In this document: piece after piece, positions 56,490 through 64,000 of the stretch
Layout: each line of letters starts with the position of its first letter
How positions within the stretch are numbered: the stretch's first letter is position 1
Assembly: GCA_020846635.1 (NCBI GenBank)
Contig: JADLDO010000039.1
Location: 248,001-312,000 of the forward strand
Length of the DNA stretch: 64,000 bases
Source of the DNA: Caldilineaceae bacterium
GTDB taxonomy: Bacteria > Chloroflexota > Anaerolineae > Caldilineales > Caldilineaceae
Reading direction: 5' to 3'
Notes under the pieces: generated by a model
What the model saw: the letters and a program-made list of their open reading frames with translations, nothing else
What the model was told of the DNA's origin: nothing
Database searches by the model: none
Position numbers and translations under genes: made by a program

Positions 56490-56541
56490 TATACCACATC
56501 CTTTACTCATCCCGGCACAACCTAGCCAGGTTATCATAACT

Positions 56542-57366
56542 CTAAGGTAAAGTCAAAACTTCCGGCCCATTGTGCGTTACAGCAACTGTATGCTCAAAAT
56601 GAGCGGTGAGGCTATGGTCTTTGCTGATCACCGTCCACTCATCACGCAAGGTGCGCGTTTGCCAGGTGCCGACCTGTACCATTGGCTCAATCGCCACTAC
56701 CAGCCCCGGCTCCAGCACCAGATTCCCATCCGGGTCATTGCCCACATAGTTGAGCACCTGTGGTGGTTCGTGCATCTGGCGGCCCACACCATGCCCCGTA
56801 TACTCACGCACGACATGGAGCCCTGCATTCTCCACCACCTGCTGCACAGCGCGGCTGGCATCCACAATGCGATTGCCCACCACCATCTGCTCGATACCGG
56901 CGTAGAGACTCGCCTCCGTCACCCGCAAAAGGTGCGCGGCTTTCTCGTCGATCTCCCCCACCGCATAGCTCCAGGCGCTGTCGCCAATAAAGCCGCGGTA
57001 GCGCACCCCAATGTCGATGCTGATAATATCGCCGCCACGCAAGACCTTATCCTTGTTGGGAATACCGTGGACAAGTTCCTCATTCACACTCGTACAGATG
57101 TGCGCCGGATAGCCCCGATAGCCCAGGAACGCCGAGACTGCGTTGTACTTCTGCATCACCTCTAACGCAATCTGGTCAAGATCCCACGTACTGACTCCGG
57201 GCTGCACTGCTTCACGCATTGCCTCATGCACTCGTGCGACAACCCGGCCTGCCTCGCGCATAATTTGAATCTCACGCTGGCTTTTCAGCACCGGCTGATT
57301 GCGTGGCGGTGTATTCAATTGTTTACGCAAAAAGCGTTGCTGTCCCCGTTGAAACATTCCGCGCAA
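56542..57366 (-). CDS. map: methionine aminopeptidase, type I
   Basis: 274 residues. The pita-bread metal ligands appear in order: ISIDIGVRYRGFIGDSAWSY (Asp, Asp), GHGVGRQMHEPP (His), AIEPMV (Glu) and FEHTVAVT (Glu). It removes the initiator Met from new proteins. A basic N-terminal stretch of about 20 residues precedes the usual start of the family. TTG 57366 has AGGGA 5 bases upstream; ATG 57357 is the alternative. Confidence 0.96.
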   Translation of the reverse strand: MRGMFQRGQQRFLRKQLNTPPRNQPVLKSQREIQIMREAGRVVARVHEAMREAVQPGVSTWDLDQIALEVMQKYNAVSAFLGYRGYPAHICTSVNEELVHGIPNKDKVLRGGDIISIDIGVRYRGFIGDSAWSYAVGEIDEKAAHLLRVTEASLYAGIEQMVVGNRIVDASRAVQQVVENAGLHVVREYTGHGVGRQMHEPPQVLNYVGNDPDGNLVLEPGLVVAIEPMVQVGTWQTRTLRDEWTVISKDHSLTAHFEHTVAVTHNGPEVLTLP

Positions 57367-57392
57367 AGCGTTCCCTACCCATCTTGGTTGAA

Positions 57393-58064
57393 CTAAGCAA
57401 CCGGCTCCGACTGCACCACAGCCAATAACTGCGCCTGCACTTCGTCAATCGGCTGCGTGCCATCGATCTCGGTCAACAGCCCTTTGGCAAAGTAATAGCC
57501 AACGAGTGGCGATGTCTGTTTATAGTAGACATAGAGCCGGGTCTTCACCGTTTCCGGCTTGTCATCATCACGCTGGACGAGTTCCGCACCTTCAAGGTCA
57601 CACCTGCCCTCGACTTTCGGCGGGTTATAGTCCACATGATAGACCGTACCGCAGACCGGACAAGTACGGCGTCCGGTAATGCGGCGCATGGCTTCGTCAT
57701 CGTCCAGGTTGAACATCAGCACCCGGCGGATGCCACCATCGCCCGCCGTCATCTGATCCAGCGCCACAGCCTGGACCAGATTGCGCGGAAAGCCGTCAAA
57801 GATAGCGCCCTTTTGGCAATCTTCCCGCTGGATGCGATCTTGCACCATCAGGATCGTCACCTCATCCGGCACCAATTCGCCTCGATCCATATAGCTTTTG
57901 GCAAGCAGACCTAACTCAGTCTGGTTCTTTAAGTTATAGCGAAAAAGATCCCCCGTTGAAATCTGGGGAATCCCCAGCGCTTCCTCCAGCAGACGCGCCT
58001 GGGTACCCTTCCCGGCCCCTGGCACGCCAAGCATGACCAGAAACGTACGTCGTGCCTGCGTCAT
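57393..58064 (-). CDS. adk: adenylate kinase
   Basis: 223 residues. P-loop GVPGAGKGTQA, STGDLFRYNL, DGFPRNLVQAVAL and a zinc-type LID with CPVCGTVYH and RCD (three Cys and an Asp). It equilibrates ATP, ADP and AMP. It lies 18 bases after secY, as in most bacteria. Confidence 0.97.
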   Translation of the reverse strand: MTQARRTFLVMLGVPGAGKGTQARLLEEALGIPQISTGDLFRYNLKNQTELGLLAKSYMDRGELVPDEVTILMVQDRIQREDCQKGAIFDGFPRNLVQAVALDQMTAGDGGIRRVLMFNLDDDEAMRRITGRRTCPVCGTVYHVDYNPPKVEGRCDLEGAELVQRDDDKPETVKTRLYVYYKQTSPLVGYYFAKGLLTEIDGTQPIDEVQAQLLAVVQSEPVA

Positions 58065-58082
58065 TTATATCTCCACTAGCGA

Positions 58083-59432
58083 TTAACGGATAAAGCCTTC
58101 GTAGTTGCGCATAAGCAACTGGGCTTCGATCTGTTTCATGGTGTCTAGCACAACCCCTACGACAATCAACAACCCGGCGCTGCTAATAATCAACGACTGG
58201 TAGTTGCTCATCACTCCCGCGCCGCCGAAGAGCCCACTCGCCAGCACCCCAACAAGATAGGGCAGCACAGCGATAAAGCCCAAGAAGAGCGCGCCCACCA
58301 GCGTAATGCGCTGCAACACACCGTTCAAATAGCTCTCGGTGCGTGGGCCGGGACGAATCCCAGGAATAAAGCCACCCTGCTTCTGTAGCGTCTCCGGCAG
58401 ATTTTGCTGGCGGAACATCACGTCCGTATAGAAGTAGGTAAAGGCCACTGTGAACAAGAAGTAGAGCAGCCAATAGAGAAAGTTCGTCGGATTAAAGGCG
58501 GTATAGAACCAGTTCGCCATGCCACTAATCCAACCCGTTGACGACTGCACAAAGTAACTGGCAACTGTGCTGGGCAAGATCAAGAGGCTTTGGGCAAAGA
58601 TCAACGGGATCATACCCGCAGTGTTCACACGCAGCGGAATGTGCGTGCTCTGCCCCCCCACCATCATCATACGGTTGCCGCGCATCGTGCGTACCCGTTT
58701 GCCATATTGCACAGGGATACGCCGCTGCCCCTCCTGCACCCAAACAATCAGCGCCACCGTGGCAATCGTGATCAGGATGAAGATCACCAACAAGACCGGC
58801 TGTTGCGACAGGAGGCGAATCTGAAAGGGTACCGACGAAAGGATACCCGCAAAGATAATCAACGAAACCCCGTTGCCAATGCCCTGTTCGGTCAGCAATT
58901 GCCCCAACCAAACAGCAAACATTGTCCCCGCCGTCATGCCGATCAGAATGGTCAGCGAAGGCAGGAAATTGGCTCCGGTAAAACCCCAGTTGGTCAGCAC
59001 AGGCAGACCCGCTGGAGATTGCTGGTTCAAAAGCGTGGCTTGGGCAATGGCCTGGAGGACTGCCAACGGCACAGTCATCCAATAGGTATATTGGTTGATC
59101 TTATGTCGCCCTTGCTCGCCTTCTTTACTCAACTCCTCCAACGCCGGCACAATCGGCGTCAAGAGCTGCATAATAATCGAGGCAGTAATATAGGGATAGA
59201 CCCCCAGGGCCATGATCCCCATTTGTGCCAAGCCGCCGCCGCTGAAAAAGTTCAGGAGGTTCAGAAGCATGCTGTTATCGGAGCCAGCAAAGAGCTGATC
59301 CAACACACCACGATTCACCCCTGGCAGGGGAATATGCGCGGCAAAGCGGTATAACACCAGAATGCCAATCGTCACCAGCAGCTTTTGGCGCAAATCTGGT
59401 AGACGAAACGCATTACGAATGGCTTCAAGCAT
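58083..59432 (-). CDS. secY: protein translocase subunit SecY
   Basis: 449 residues with ten membrane helices. Hallmarks: RFAAHIPLPGVN at the first helix, GGLAQMGIMALGVYPYITASIIMQL for the plug region, VQEGQRRIPVQYGKR and FIPGIRPGPRTESYLNGVL. It is the channel for protein export and membrane insertion. GAGGGAG precedes ATG. Confidence 0.97.
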   Translation of the reverse strand: MLEAIRNAFRLPDLRQKLLVTIGILVLYRFAAHIPLPGVNRGVLDQLFAGSDNSMLLNLLNFFSGGGLAQMGIMALGVYPYITASIIMQLLTPIVPALEELSKEGEQGRHKINQYTYWMTVPLAVLQAIAQATLLNQQSPAGLPVLTNWGFTGANFLPSLTILIGMTAGTMFAVWLGQLLTEQGIGNGVSLIIFAGILSSVPFQIRLLSQQPVLLVIFILITIATVALIVWVQEGQRRIPVQYGKRVRTMRGNRMMMVGGQSTHIPLRVNTAGMIPLIFAQSLLILPSTVASYFVQSSTGWISGMANWFYTAFNPTNFLYWLLYFLFTVAFTYFYTDVMFRQQNLPETLQKQGGFIPGIRPGPRTESYLNGVLQRITLVGALFLGFIAVLPYLVGVLASGLFGGAGVMSNYQSLIISSAGLLIVVGVVLDTMKQIEAQLLMRNYEGFIR

Positions 59433-59489
59433 AGCAGTTTTCTCCCTCGGCAGGTGCAGACCAGTCGCTATAACCGGCTACGCCTACCC

Positions 59490-59966
59490 TTATGAGCGGG
59501 GCAGGCGCTTGTTGACTTCCCACGACAAAATCTCGATGGAACCACCGGCAGCTTCAATCTTGGTCCGCGCGCTTTCGCTCACCCGGTGCGCCTTGACACT
59601 CAGAGGCTTGTTAATCTCACCCCGCCCCAAGATCACAATGGGGTCTTTGGCACTGCCTATGCCGAATCCGGCCAAACTCTCTGGCGAGACTTCGTTGTTC
59701 GTTTCAAAGAGCCGCTCCAGCGTATCCAGATTGATCGCCTGATACTCCACCTTGAAGCGGTTGTTAAAGCCACGCAGTTTGGGGAGACGCTTGACCAGCG
59801 GCAATTGACCGCCTTCAAAGGACAAACGAACACCGCCGCCCGTACGTGAGTTTTGGCCCTTTGTGCCGCGAGTACTGGTCTTGCCTTTGCCCGATCCAGT
59901 ACCACGACCCACTCGCTTGCGCTTTTTTGTAGAACCTTCTGCAGGGCGCAGGTCATGTAGTTTCAT
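59490..59966 (-). CDS. rplO: 50S ribosomal protein L15
   Basis: 158 residues from ATG 59966 (MKLHDLRPAEGS), the normal L15 start; the longer frame from 59981 is not needed. GTGSGKGKTSTRGTKGQNSRTGGGVRLSFEGGQLPL is the family core. A hairpin (59999-60055) fills much of the 125-base gap to rpmD. Confidence 0.97.
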   Translation of the reverse strand: MKLHDLRPAEGSTKKRKRVGRGTGSGKGKTSTRGTKGQNSRTGGGVRLSFEGGQLPLVKRLPKLRGFNNRFKVEYQAINLDTLERLFETNNEVSPESLAGFGIGSAKDPIVILGRGEINKPLSVKAHRVSESARTKIEAAGGSIEILSWEVNKRLPRS

Positions 59967-59998
59967 AGCTCTAATTTCCAATCAGATAAGTAAGGGGC

Positions 59999-60055
59999 AA
60001 GTTTTAAGTGCTAAGCGCTGGAGTCATACGCGTCCAGGCCCAACCCTTAAAACTT
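59999..60055. other. intercistronic inverted repeat between rpmD and rplO
   Basis: AAGTTTTAAG (59999-60008) pairs perfectly with CTTAAAACTT (60046-60055) around a 37-base loop. It lies inside the ribosomal operon, so it may stabilise or process the mRNA. Confidence 0.5.
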
Positions 60056-60071
60056 TCCCTATCATTCCAGT

Positions 60072-60109
60072 ACAAATTATTCTGTCACAAACTATTCGGT
60101 CACAGAAAC
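60072..60109. repeat. 15-nt tandem duplication spanning the rpmD stop codon
   Basis: ACAAATTATTCTGTC (60072-60086) is followed by ACAAACTATTCGGTC (60087-60101) and by the start of a weaker third unit. On the coding strand each of the first two units gives Val-Thr-Glu-stop in the rpmD frame. Confidence 0.88.
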
Positions 60110-60286
60110 CAGGTGCTGTACCTTGTTGATCATCCCGCGGATGACCTCGGTATCGGCCTTCTCCACAGTCTGATGCATCTTCTTCAACCCAAGAGCCTCT
60201 ACTGTGGCCTTTTGTGACTTTTCATAGCCGATAGGGCTACGCACCAGTGTTACCCGGATCGTCTTGGTTGCTTCGCTCTTAGCCAT
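60092..60286 (-). CDS. rpmD: 50S ribosomal protein L30
   Basis: 64 residues from ATG 60286 (MAKSEATKTIRVTLVRSPIG), with GLKKMHQTVEKADTEVIRGMINKVQHLV. GGAGGAG precedes the start, which overlaps the rpsE end by 8 bases. Its last three codons and stop are duplicated just downstream. Confidence 0.96.
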   Translation of the reverse strand: MAKSEATKTIRVTLVRSPIGYEKSQKATVEALGLKKMHQTVEKADTEVIRGMINKVQHLVSVTE

Positions 60287-60836
60287 GCAACTCCTCCCTG
60301 TGCCAGAACGGAGCCAAGCGGCGTGGTTCAATACCCCGGCGTTCGGCTTCCCTGCGATAATCCTGCAACTCTTGCAGCGCCGTGAAGGTGGCTTGCACCA
60401 CATTCAGGATGTTGTCGCTGCCCAAAGACTTGCTCAAAATATCCTTGACGCCCGCGGCTTCCACCACGGCGCGCACTCCACCACCCGCAATTACGCCGGT
60501 TCCTGGGCTGGCAGGCTTGAGCAAGACCTTGCCCGCGCCAAAGTCAGACTGGACCTGGTGAGGAATGGTGTTGCCCAACAGCGGGATCACCACCATCGCC
60601 TTGCGTGCGCGGTCGGAAGCCTTGCGAATTGCATCAGGGACTTCACGCGCCTTGCCGACGCCAACCCCAACGCGCCCCTTTTGGTCGCCTACAACCACCA
60701 CTGCCCGGAAGGCAAAGCGGCGACCACCCTTCACGACTTTGGCCGTGCGGGCAATGTGGACGACGCGCTCGTCTAGCTCTTCGCGCTCCTCGCGTTCCCG
60801 CTCACGACGCTTTTCTCGTTTTTCTCCACGTGCCAT
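60279..60836 (-). CDS. rpsE: 30S ribosomal protein S5
   Basis: 185 residues; RVVHIARTAKVVKGGRRFAFRAVVVVGDQKGRVGVGVGKA and PASPGTGVIAGGGVRAVVEAAGVKDILSKSLGS. A charged Arg/Glu-rich N-terminus (about 24 residues) precedes the family core. GGAG lies 7 bases before ATG. Confidence 0.97.
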   Translation of the reverse strand: MARGEKREKRREREREEREELDERVVHIARTAKVVKGGRRFAFRAVVVVGDQKGRVGVGVGKAREVPDAIRKASDRARKAMVVIPLLGNTIPHQVQSDFGAGKVLLKPASPGTGVIAGGGVRAVVEAAGVKDILSKSLGSDNILNVVQATFTALQELQDYRREAERRGIEPRRLAPFWHREELHG

Positions 60837-60868
60837 AGTTTTTCTCCAAACTCATGCCAAAATCGCAA

Positions 60869-61234
60869 TCAGAAGACCAAACCAGCTTCGCGGCTTCCAT
60901 CTGCCACAGCCTTCACACGACCATGATAGGGATAACCACCGCGGTCAAAGACCACTTGCTCAATACCCTGGGCCTTTGCCCGCTCGGCGACTGCGCGACC
61001 GATGGCCTTCGCCTGCTCATGTACCTCAAGCTGGCCGATCGTATCGCGTAGATCCTTGTCCAATGTCGAGGCAGAGACCAACGTGCGCCCTGCGGCATCA
61101 TCAATTACCTGTGCATAAATGTGCTGCAGGCTGCGAAAGACACTCAGGCGAGGCCGCTCCGCTGTACCTGCAACCTTGCGCCGCACACGCGCATGGCGGC
61201 GGCGGCGTGCTTCAAGGCGAGATTCCTTAGCCAT
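60869..61234 (-). CDS. rplR: 50S ribosomal protein L18
   Basis: 121 residues; RRRRHARVRRKVAGTAERPRLSVFRSLQHIYAQVIDD and the C-terminal VVFDRGGYPYHGRVKAVADGSREAGL. It binds 5S rRNA. Confidence 0.97.
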   Translation of the reverse strand: MAKESRLEARRRRHARVRRKVAGTAERPRLSVFRSLQHIYAQVIDDAAGRTLVSASTLDKDLRDTIGQLEVHEQAKAIGRAVAERAKAQGIEQVVFDRGGYPYHGRVKAVADGSREAGLVF

Positions 61235-61252
61235 TTTAATATTCCTCTATCC

Positions 61253-61813
61253 TTAGCGGCCCTTAGCGCCCTTACCAGACTTGCCTGCCTTGATCTTGAC
61301 CGTTTCGCCTGCATAGCGAATGCCCTTGCCCTTATATGGCTCCGGGGGTCGCTCCTTGCGCACAACGGCAGCCAGTTGGCCGACTTCGCACTTATCAACC
61401 CCACTGATGACAAAGCCACGGCCATCACGGTCTACTTCAAACGCAACCCCCTGCCCATCGGGCGTGATCACCACAGGGTGGCTCTTGCCCACTTGCAGCA
61501 CCAGGTTGTTGCCCTGCTTCTCCGCACGATAGCCGACACCATGCACCTCCAGGCGTCGTGTAAAGCCTGTCGTTACGCCGGTCACCATGTTGGCGATCAG
61601 CGAACGCGCCAGCCCATGTTGGGCGCGGTGGTCGCGGCTGTCGGTGGGACGCGTCACAAGAACATGACCGTCCTCCTGTGTCACCGCCAGCGCTGGATGA
61701 ATGCTCTGTTCCAGTGTCCCCTTCGGGCCGCTGACGACAATCCGATTGCCCTTCTCCACCTTCAACGTAACATTCTTAGGTAGCGGTACTGGACTACGTC
61801 CAATCCGTGACAT
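61253..61813 (-). CDS. rplF: 50S ribosomal protein L6
   Basis: 186 residues from ATG 61813 (MSRIGRSPVPLPKNV), fixed by AAGGAGGG just upstream; the longer frame to 61852 is rejected. The C-terminal PEPYKGKGIRYAGETVKIKAGKSGKG is typical. Confidence 0.97.
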   Translation of the reverse strand: MSRIGRSPVPLPKNVTLKVEKGNRIVVSGPKGTLEQSIHPALAVTQEDGHVLVTRPTDSRDHRAQHGLARSLIANMVTGVTTGFTRRLEVHGVGYRAEKQGNNLVLQVGKSHPVVITPDGQGVAFEVDRDGRGFVISGVDKCEVGQLAAVVRKERPPEPYKGKGIRYAGETVKIKAGKSGKGAKGR

Positions 61814-61906
61814 ATTACCCTCCTTAGTGCGCTCACAACGTGCGCGATTCAATCAATTCCGGTGATGATCCACAAGGCGCTCTCCACAAACGCAGCGCCC
61901 GCAGAC

Positions 61907-62302
61907 CTACCAGACGTTACAGATAATCTCGCCGCCCAATTTGGCCTTACGTGCCTCGCGGCCCGTCATCAGCCCCTTGGGTGTTGAGACAATGGTGATT
62001 CCCAAACCAGCGCGCACCCAGGGAATATCCCGGTGGTTGGTATAGACGCGCTTGCCTGGCTTGCTCACCCGGTCTACGCCGGTAATCACCGCATCACCGC
62101 GCCCGGTGTATTTCAGGCGCATAACCAAATTCGGCTGTGGCTTCTCATCTGTCACAGCAAAATCACTGATGAACCCTTCAGCCTTCAAAATCTGGGCAAT
62201 TGCCACTTTGATCTTCGAGGCAGGCAAGGCGACTTGCCGGTGGTTCACCATACTTGCATTCCGAATACGCGTCAGCATATCGGCAATTGGATCAGTGCTC
62301 AT
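61907..62302 (-). CDS. rpsH: 30S ribosomal protein S8
   Basis: 131 residues; DPIADMLTRIRNASMVNHRQVALPASKIKVAIAQIL and the C-terminal GLGITIVSTPKGLMTGREARKAKLGGEIICNVW. In many bacteria S8 represses the spc operon by binding its mRNA. AGGGAGC precedes ATG. A 353-base gap separates it from rpsZ. Confidence 0.97.
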   Translation of the reverse strand: MSTDPIADMLTRIRNASMVNHRQVALPASKIKVAIAQILKAEGFISDFAVTDEKPQPNLVMRLKYTGRGDAVITGVDRVSKPGKRVYTNHRDIPWVRAGLGITIVSTPKGLMTGREARKAKLGGEIICNVW

Positions 62303-62655
62303 TCATGTGCTCCCTTGGTCACTCTTGCAAGCTCCCGCAATGCAGTTCAAAAAAAGCCTGGACAGCATGAGCTGCACCCGGAACCAAGCTTCCTTAAGGA
62401 ATGTTTGGCCCCTTTAACGGCAGAGATTGCAGAACTTTGTAGTCAGTAACCATCTCCGGCCCGATTTCCCGTTGACACTGTTCCATACAGCAGAATAACT
62501 CTGCTCATCTGTATGGGCTGCGCTTTCGACAAACCAGGTCATTAATGTCTTACTTCGATCCCGTTTCCAACAGTCCCTACAACTACCTGCGCTTCATCAA
62601 TACTGCCAACACCATCAAGCAACACTTGATCAAGCGACATCAGGCCGCAACTGGA
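62303..62655. other. 353-base non-coding gap inside the spc operon
   Basis: It lies between rpsZ and rpsH, which are normally almost contiguous. It contains a perfect palindrome TTCCTTAAGGAA (62390-62401), an inverted repeat CATACAG/CTGTATG (62484-62515) and a 15-nt duplication (62614-62643). No minus-strand frame longer than a few dozen codons and no tRNA signature were seen. Confidence 0.6.
62614..62643. repeat. 15-nt tandem duplication
   Basis: ATCAAGCAACACTTG (62614-62628) is followed by ATCAAGCGACATCAG (62629-62643), 13 bases from the rpsZ stop. Confidence 0.78.
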
Positions 62656-62838
62656 TTACCAGCTTGACTTGACGACGCCCGGCAAATGGCCCTTGAGCGC
62701 CTCTTGCCGGAAACAGATACGGCAGAGACCAAAGCGGCGCATATACGCGCGTGAGCGACCGCAGATTGCACAGCGGTTATGCACACGCACAGCAAATTTG
62801 CGGCGACTCTCTCGGACAATCATTGACTTCTTTGCCAC
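62656..62838 (-). CDS. rpsZ: 30S ribosomal protein S14, zinc-binding type Z
   Basis: 60 residues from GTG 62838 (VAKKSMIVRESRRKFAVR). The two zinc knuckles CAICG and CRICF and the length identify the short, zinc-binding S14 type Z. The C-terminus GHLPGVVKSSW is standard. AAAGG lies 9 bases before the GTG. Confidence 0.96.
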   Translation of the reverse strand: MAKKSMIVRESRRKFAVRVHNRCAICGRSRAYMRRFGLCRICFRQEALKGHLPGVVKSSW

Positions 62839-62887
62839 AAGTCTTTCCCTTTCCCCACATCTCAATCCTAGATGTTCTACGCCAGAG

Positions 62888-63496
62888 TTAGCCGCGCTTA
62901 AACGGCATATCCATCAGAGCCAACATACGACGCGCTTCTTCATCTGTGTTGGCCGTGGTCACAATCGTCAGTTCCATCCCCCGAATTTTGTCGATCTTAT
63001 CATAATCAATTTCAGGGAAGACCAACTGCTCACGCAGCCCCAGGCTGTAATTGCCCCGACCATCAAACGAATCGGGCGAAATCCCCTGGAAGTCACGCTG
63101 GCGGGGCAAAACAATGCCGATAATCCGGTCGAGAAAATCCCACATGCGATTCCCACGCAGCGTTACCATTGCGCCGATGGGCATGCCCTCGCGCAGTTTG
63201 TAGACCGCAATGGACTGGCGCGCCTTCGTCACCACCGGCTTTTGCCCTGTGATCGTGGCGAGATCGCCCGTAGCAGCCTCAATCGCTTTGCTGTTCTGCA
63301 ATGCCTCACCCAAGCCGATATTGACGGCAATTTTGACCAGGCGAGGAACCTGCATCACATTCGAATAACTGAACTCTTTCACCAGCGCCGGAACGATCTC
63401 TTCCTGATACCGCGTCTTTAAGCGCGGGGTCGGAACCGGCTGTACATTTCCATTCGATGTACCATTTTCAGAGGTACCATTCACAGCATCACTCAT
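62888..63496 (-). CDS. rplE: 50S ribosomal protein L5
   Basis: 202 residues; the L5 core runs from about residue 26 (LKTRYQEEIVPALVKEF) with VPRLVKIAVNIGLGEA and RGMELTIVTTANTDEEARRML. The first about 25 residues (Asn/Gly/Ser/Thr-rich, MSDAVNGTSENGTSNGNVQP) are an unusual extension beyond the normal start, but AAGGAG lies 7 bases before its ATG. It binds 5S rRNA. Confidence 0.96.
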   Translation of the reverse strand: MSDAVNGTSENGTSNGNVQPVPTPRLKTRYQEEIVPALVKEFSYSNVMQVPRLVKIAVNIGLGEALQNSKAIEAATGDLATITGQKPVVTKARQSIAVYKLREGMPIGAMVTLRGNRMWDFLDRIIGIVLPRQRDFQGISPDSFDGRGNYSLGLREQLVFPEIDYDKIDKIRGMELTIVTTANTDEEARRMLALMDMPFKRG

Positions 63497-63635
63497 TGTA
63501 CCTTACTCCTTGCCCGCAGATGTCGGCTAGACCCTCTAGGTTATCACCAGCGAGTACACGTCCGGCAAAAGGTCAGGCAGTGCATATGGACGCACGCCAC
63601 AGATGTGACAGCGTATACCTGATCCGACTTACTTC

Positions 63636-63665
63636 TTTACTGATTCCGGCTTTACTTATTCCGGG
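63636..63665. repeat. 15-nt tandem duplication spanning the rplX stop codon
   Basis: TTTACTGATTCCGGC (63636-63650) is followed by TTTACTTATTCCGGG (63651-63665), with two mismatches. On the coding strand it yields two in-frame TAA stops, after Arg-Asn-Lys and again after Arg-Asn-Gln. Confidence 0.9.
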
Positions 63666-64000
63666 CCAGCGGATCTCCTGTGCGACGATCGATTCGGCTC
63701 TTCTCACCATTGGCAGCAACCTCATAACCGGCCCGTGTCGGGCGGCCATCGGTCCCCACCAACATAACATTGCTGATGTGAATCGGCGCTTCCTTCTCAA
63801 TACGACCCGCCTGGGTGCGAACATTGGGCGTGCGCCGTTGGTGCTTGATCACCAAATTCGCTCCCGCCACAATCACATAGACGCGGTTGGGATCATAGCT
63901 CCCATCCTTATTCTTCTTGCGAATGACCTCATGGACTTCGCCACGGTGGCCCTTGTCGTTACCGGCAATGACCTCGACCGTATCGCCCTTGCTAATCTTT
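63652..64000 (-). CDS. rplX: 50S ribosomal protein L24 (5' end outside the window)
   Basis: At least 115 residues are visible, starting K-I-S-K-G-D-T-V-E-V-I-A-G-N-D-K-G-H-R-G (the KOW motif region); the start codon must lie just beyond 64000. RVYVIVAGANLVIKHQRRTPNVRTQ and the HISNVMLV segment are L24 hallmarks. Its last codons and stop are duplicated downstream (63636-63650). Confidence 0.95.
   Translation of the reverse strand, partial: KISKGDTVEVIAGNDKGHRGEVHEVIRKKNKDGSYDPNRVYVIVAGANLVIKHQRRTPNVRTQAGRIEKEAPIHISNVMLVGTDGRPTRAGYEVAANGEKSRIDRRTGDPLARNK

Overview
The window looks like a stretch of a Chloroflexota chromosome (probably an Anaerolineae/Caldilineae-type lineage). This is inferred from gene content and style, not from a search. 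The signs are moderately high GC, many secreted or lipid-anchored proteins, large NB-ARC/TPR regulators, a TreT-type trehalose synthase, DUF35-type proteins beside a thiolase, and a classical spc-alpha ribosomal operon that lacks infA. No rRNA, tRNA, CRISPR array, insertion sequence or phage gene was recognised. Most of the window is ordinary housekeeping DNA with good Shine-Dalgarno sites.

Layout. 1-6.3 kb: the 3' end of a TPR/ATPase regulator, then pepF and aconitase on the minus strand. 6.6-17.1 kb (plus): a YbaK-like deacylase, a small secreted Thr/Pro/Glu-rich protein ending in a PEP-CTERM-like signal, a gingipain-like C25 peptidase, a CDF metal transporter with three tandem cytosolic domains, a fused 3-hydroxyacyl-CoA dehydrogenase/enoyl-CoA hydratase, an RRM protein and a quinone oxidoreductase. 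17.2-22.6 kb (minus): an M48 protease, an AI-2E-type permease, a ferritin-like protein, a DUF1328 protein and a NarL-type two-component pair. 22.7-26.5 kb (plus): a membrane spermidine-synthase-like protein, a GNAT enzyme, a lipoprotein and an internally duplicated membrane protein. 26.5-28.6 kb (minus): a thiolase with a Zn-ribbon protein and an OB-fold protein. 28.9-34 kb: TreT, a PhyH dioxygenase, an AlbA_2 regulator and a lipoprotein.

34.1-42.7 kb (plus): a YvcK/CofD-like gluconeogenesis factor, then gap, pgk, a small unknown gene and tpiA. Downstream come an exosortase, its EpsI partner, an NTF2-like lipoprotein and a membrane HExxH protein. The exosortase/EpsI pair probably processes PEP-CTERM proteins such as the one at 7.6 kb, so the two loci form one likely protein-sorting system. 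42.8-50.8 kb: trpB2, a CopC-CopD locus with two small secreted or membrane proteins, thioredoxin, transaldolase and a MoaB-like protein.

50.9-64 kb (minus): the spc-alpha ribosomal cluster, in transcription order rplX (partial), rplE, rpsZ, rpsH, rplF, rplR, rpsE, rpmD, rplO, secY, adk, map, rpmJ, rpsM, rpsK, rpsD, rpoA, rplQ, truA, rplM, rpsI. The intergenic gaps are unusually wide for such an operon.

The most striking unexplained signal is not a gene. Intergenic spacers throughout the window carry short, diverged tandem duplications, most often with a 14- or 15-nt period. They lie upstream of genes and, in three cases, across stop codons. I list about twenty with coordinates.
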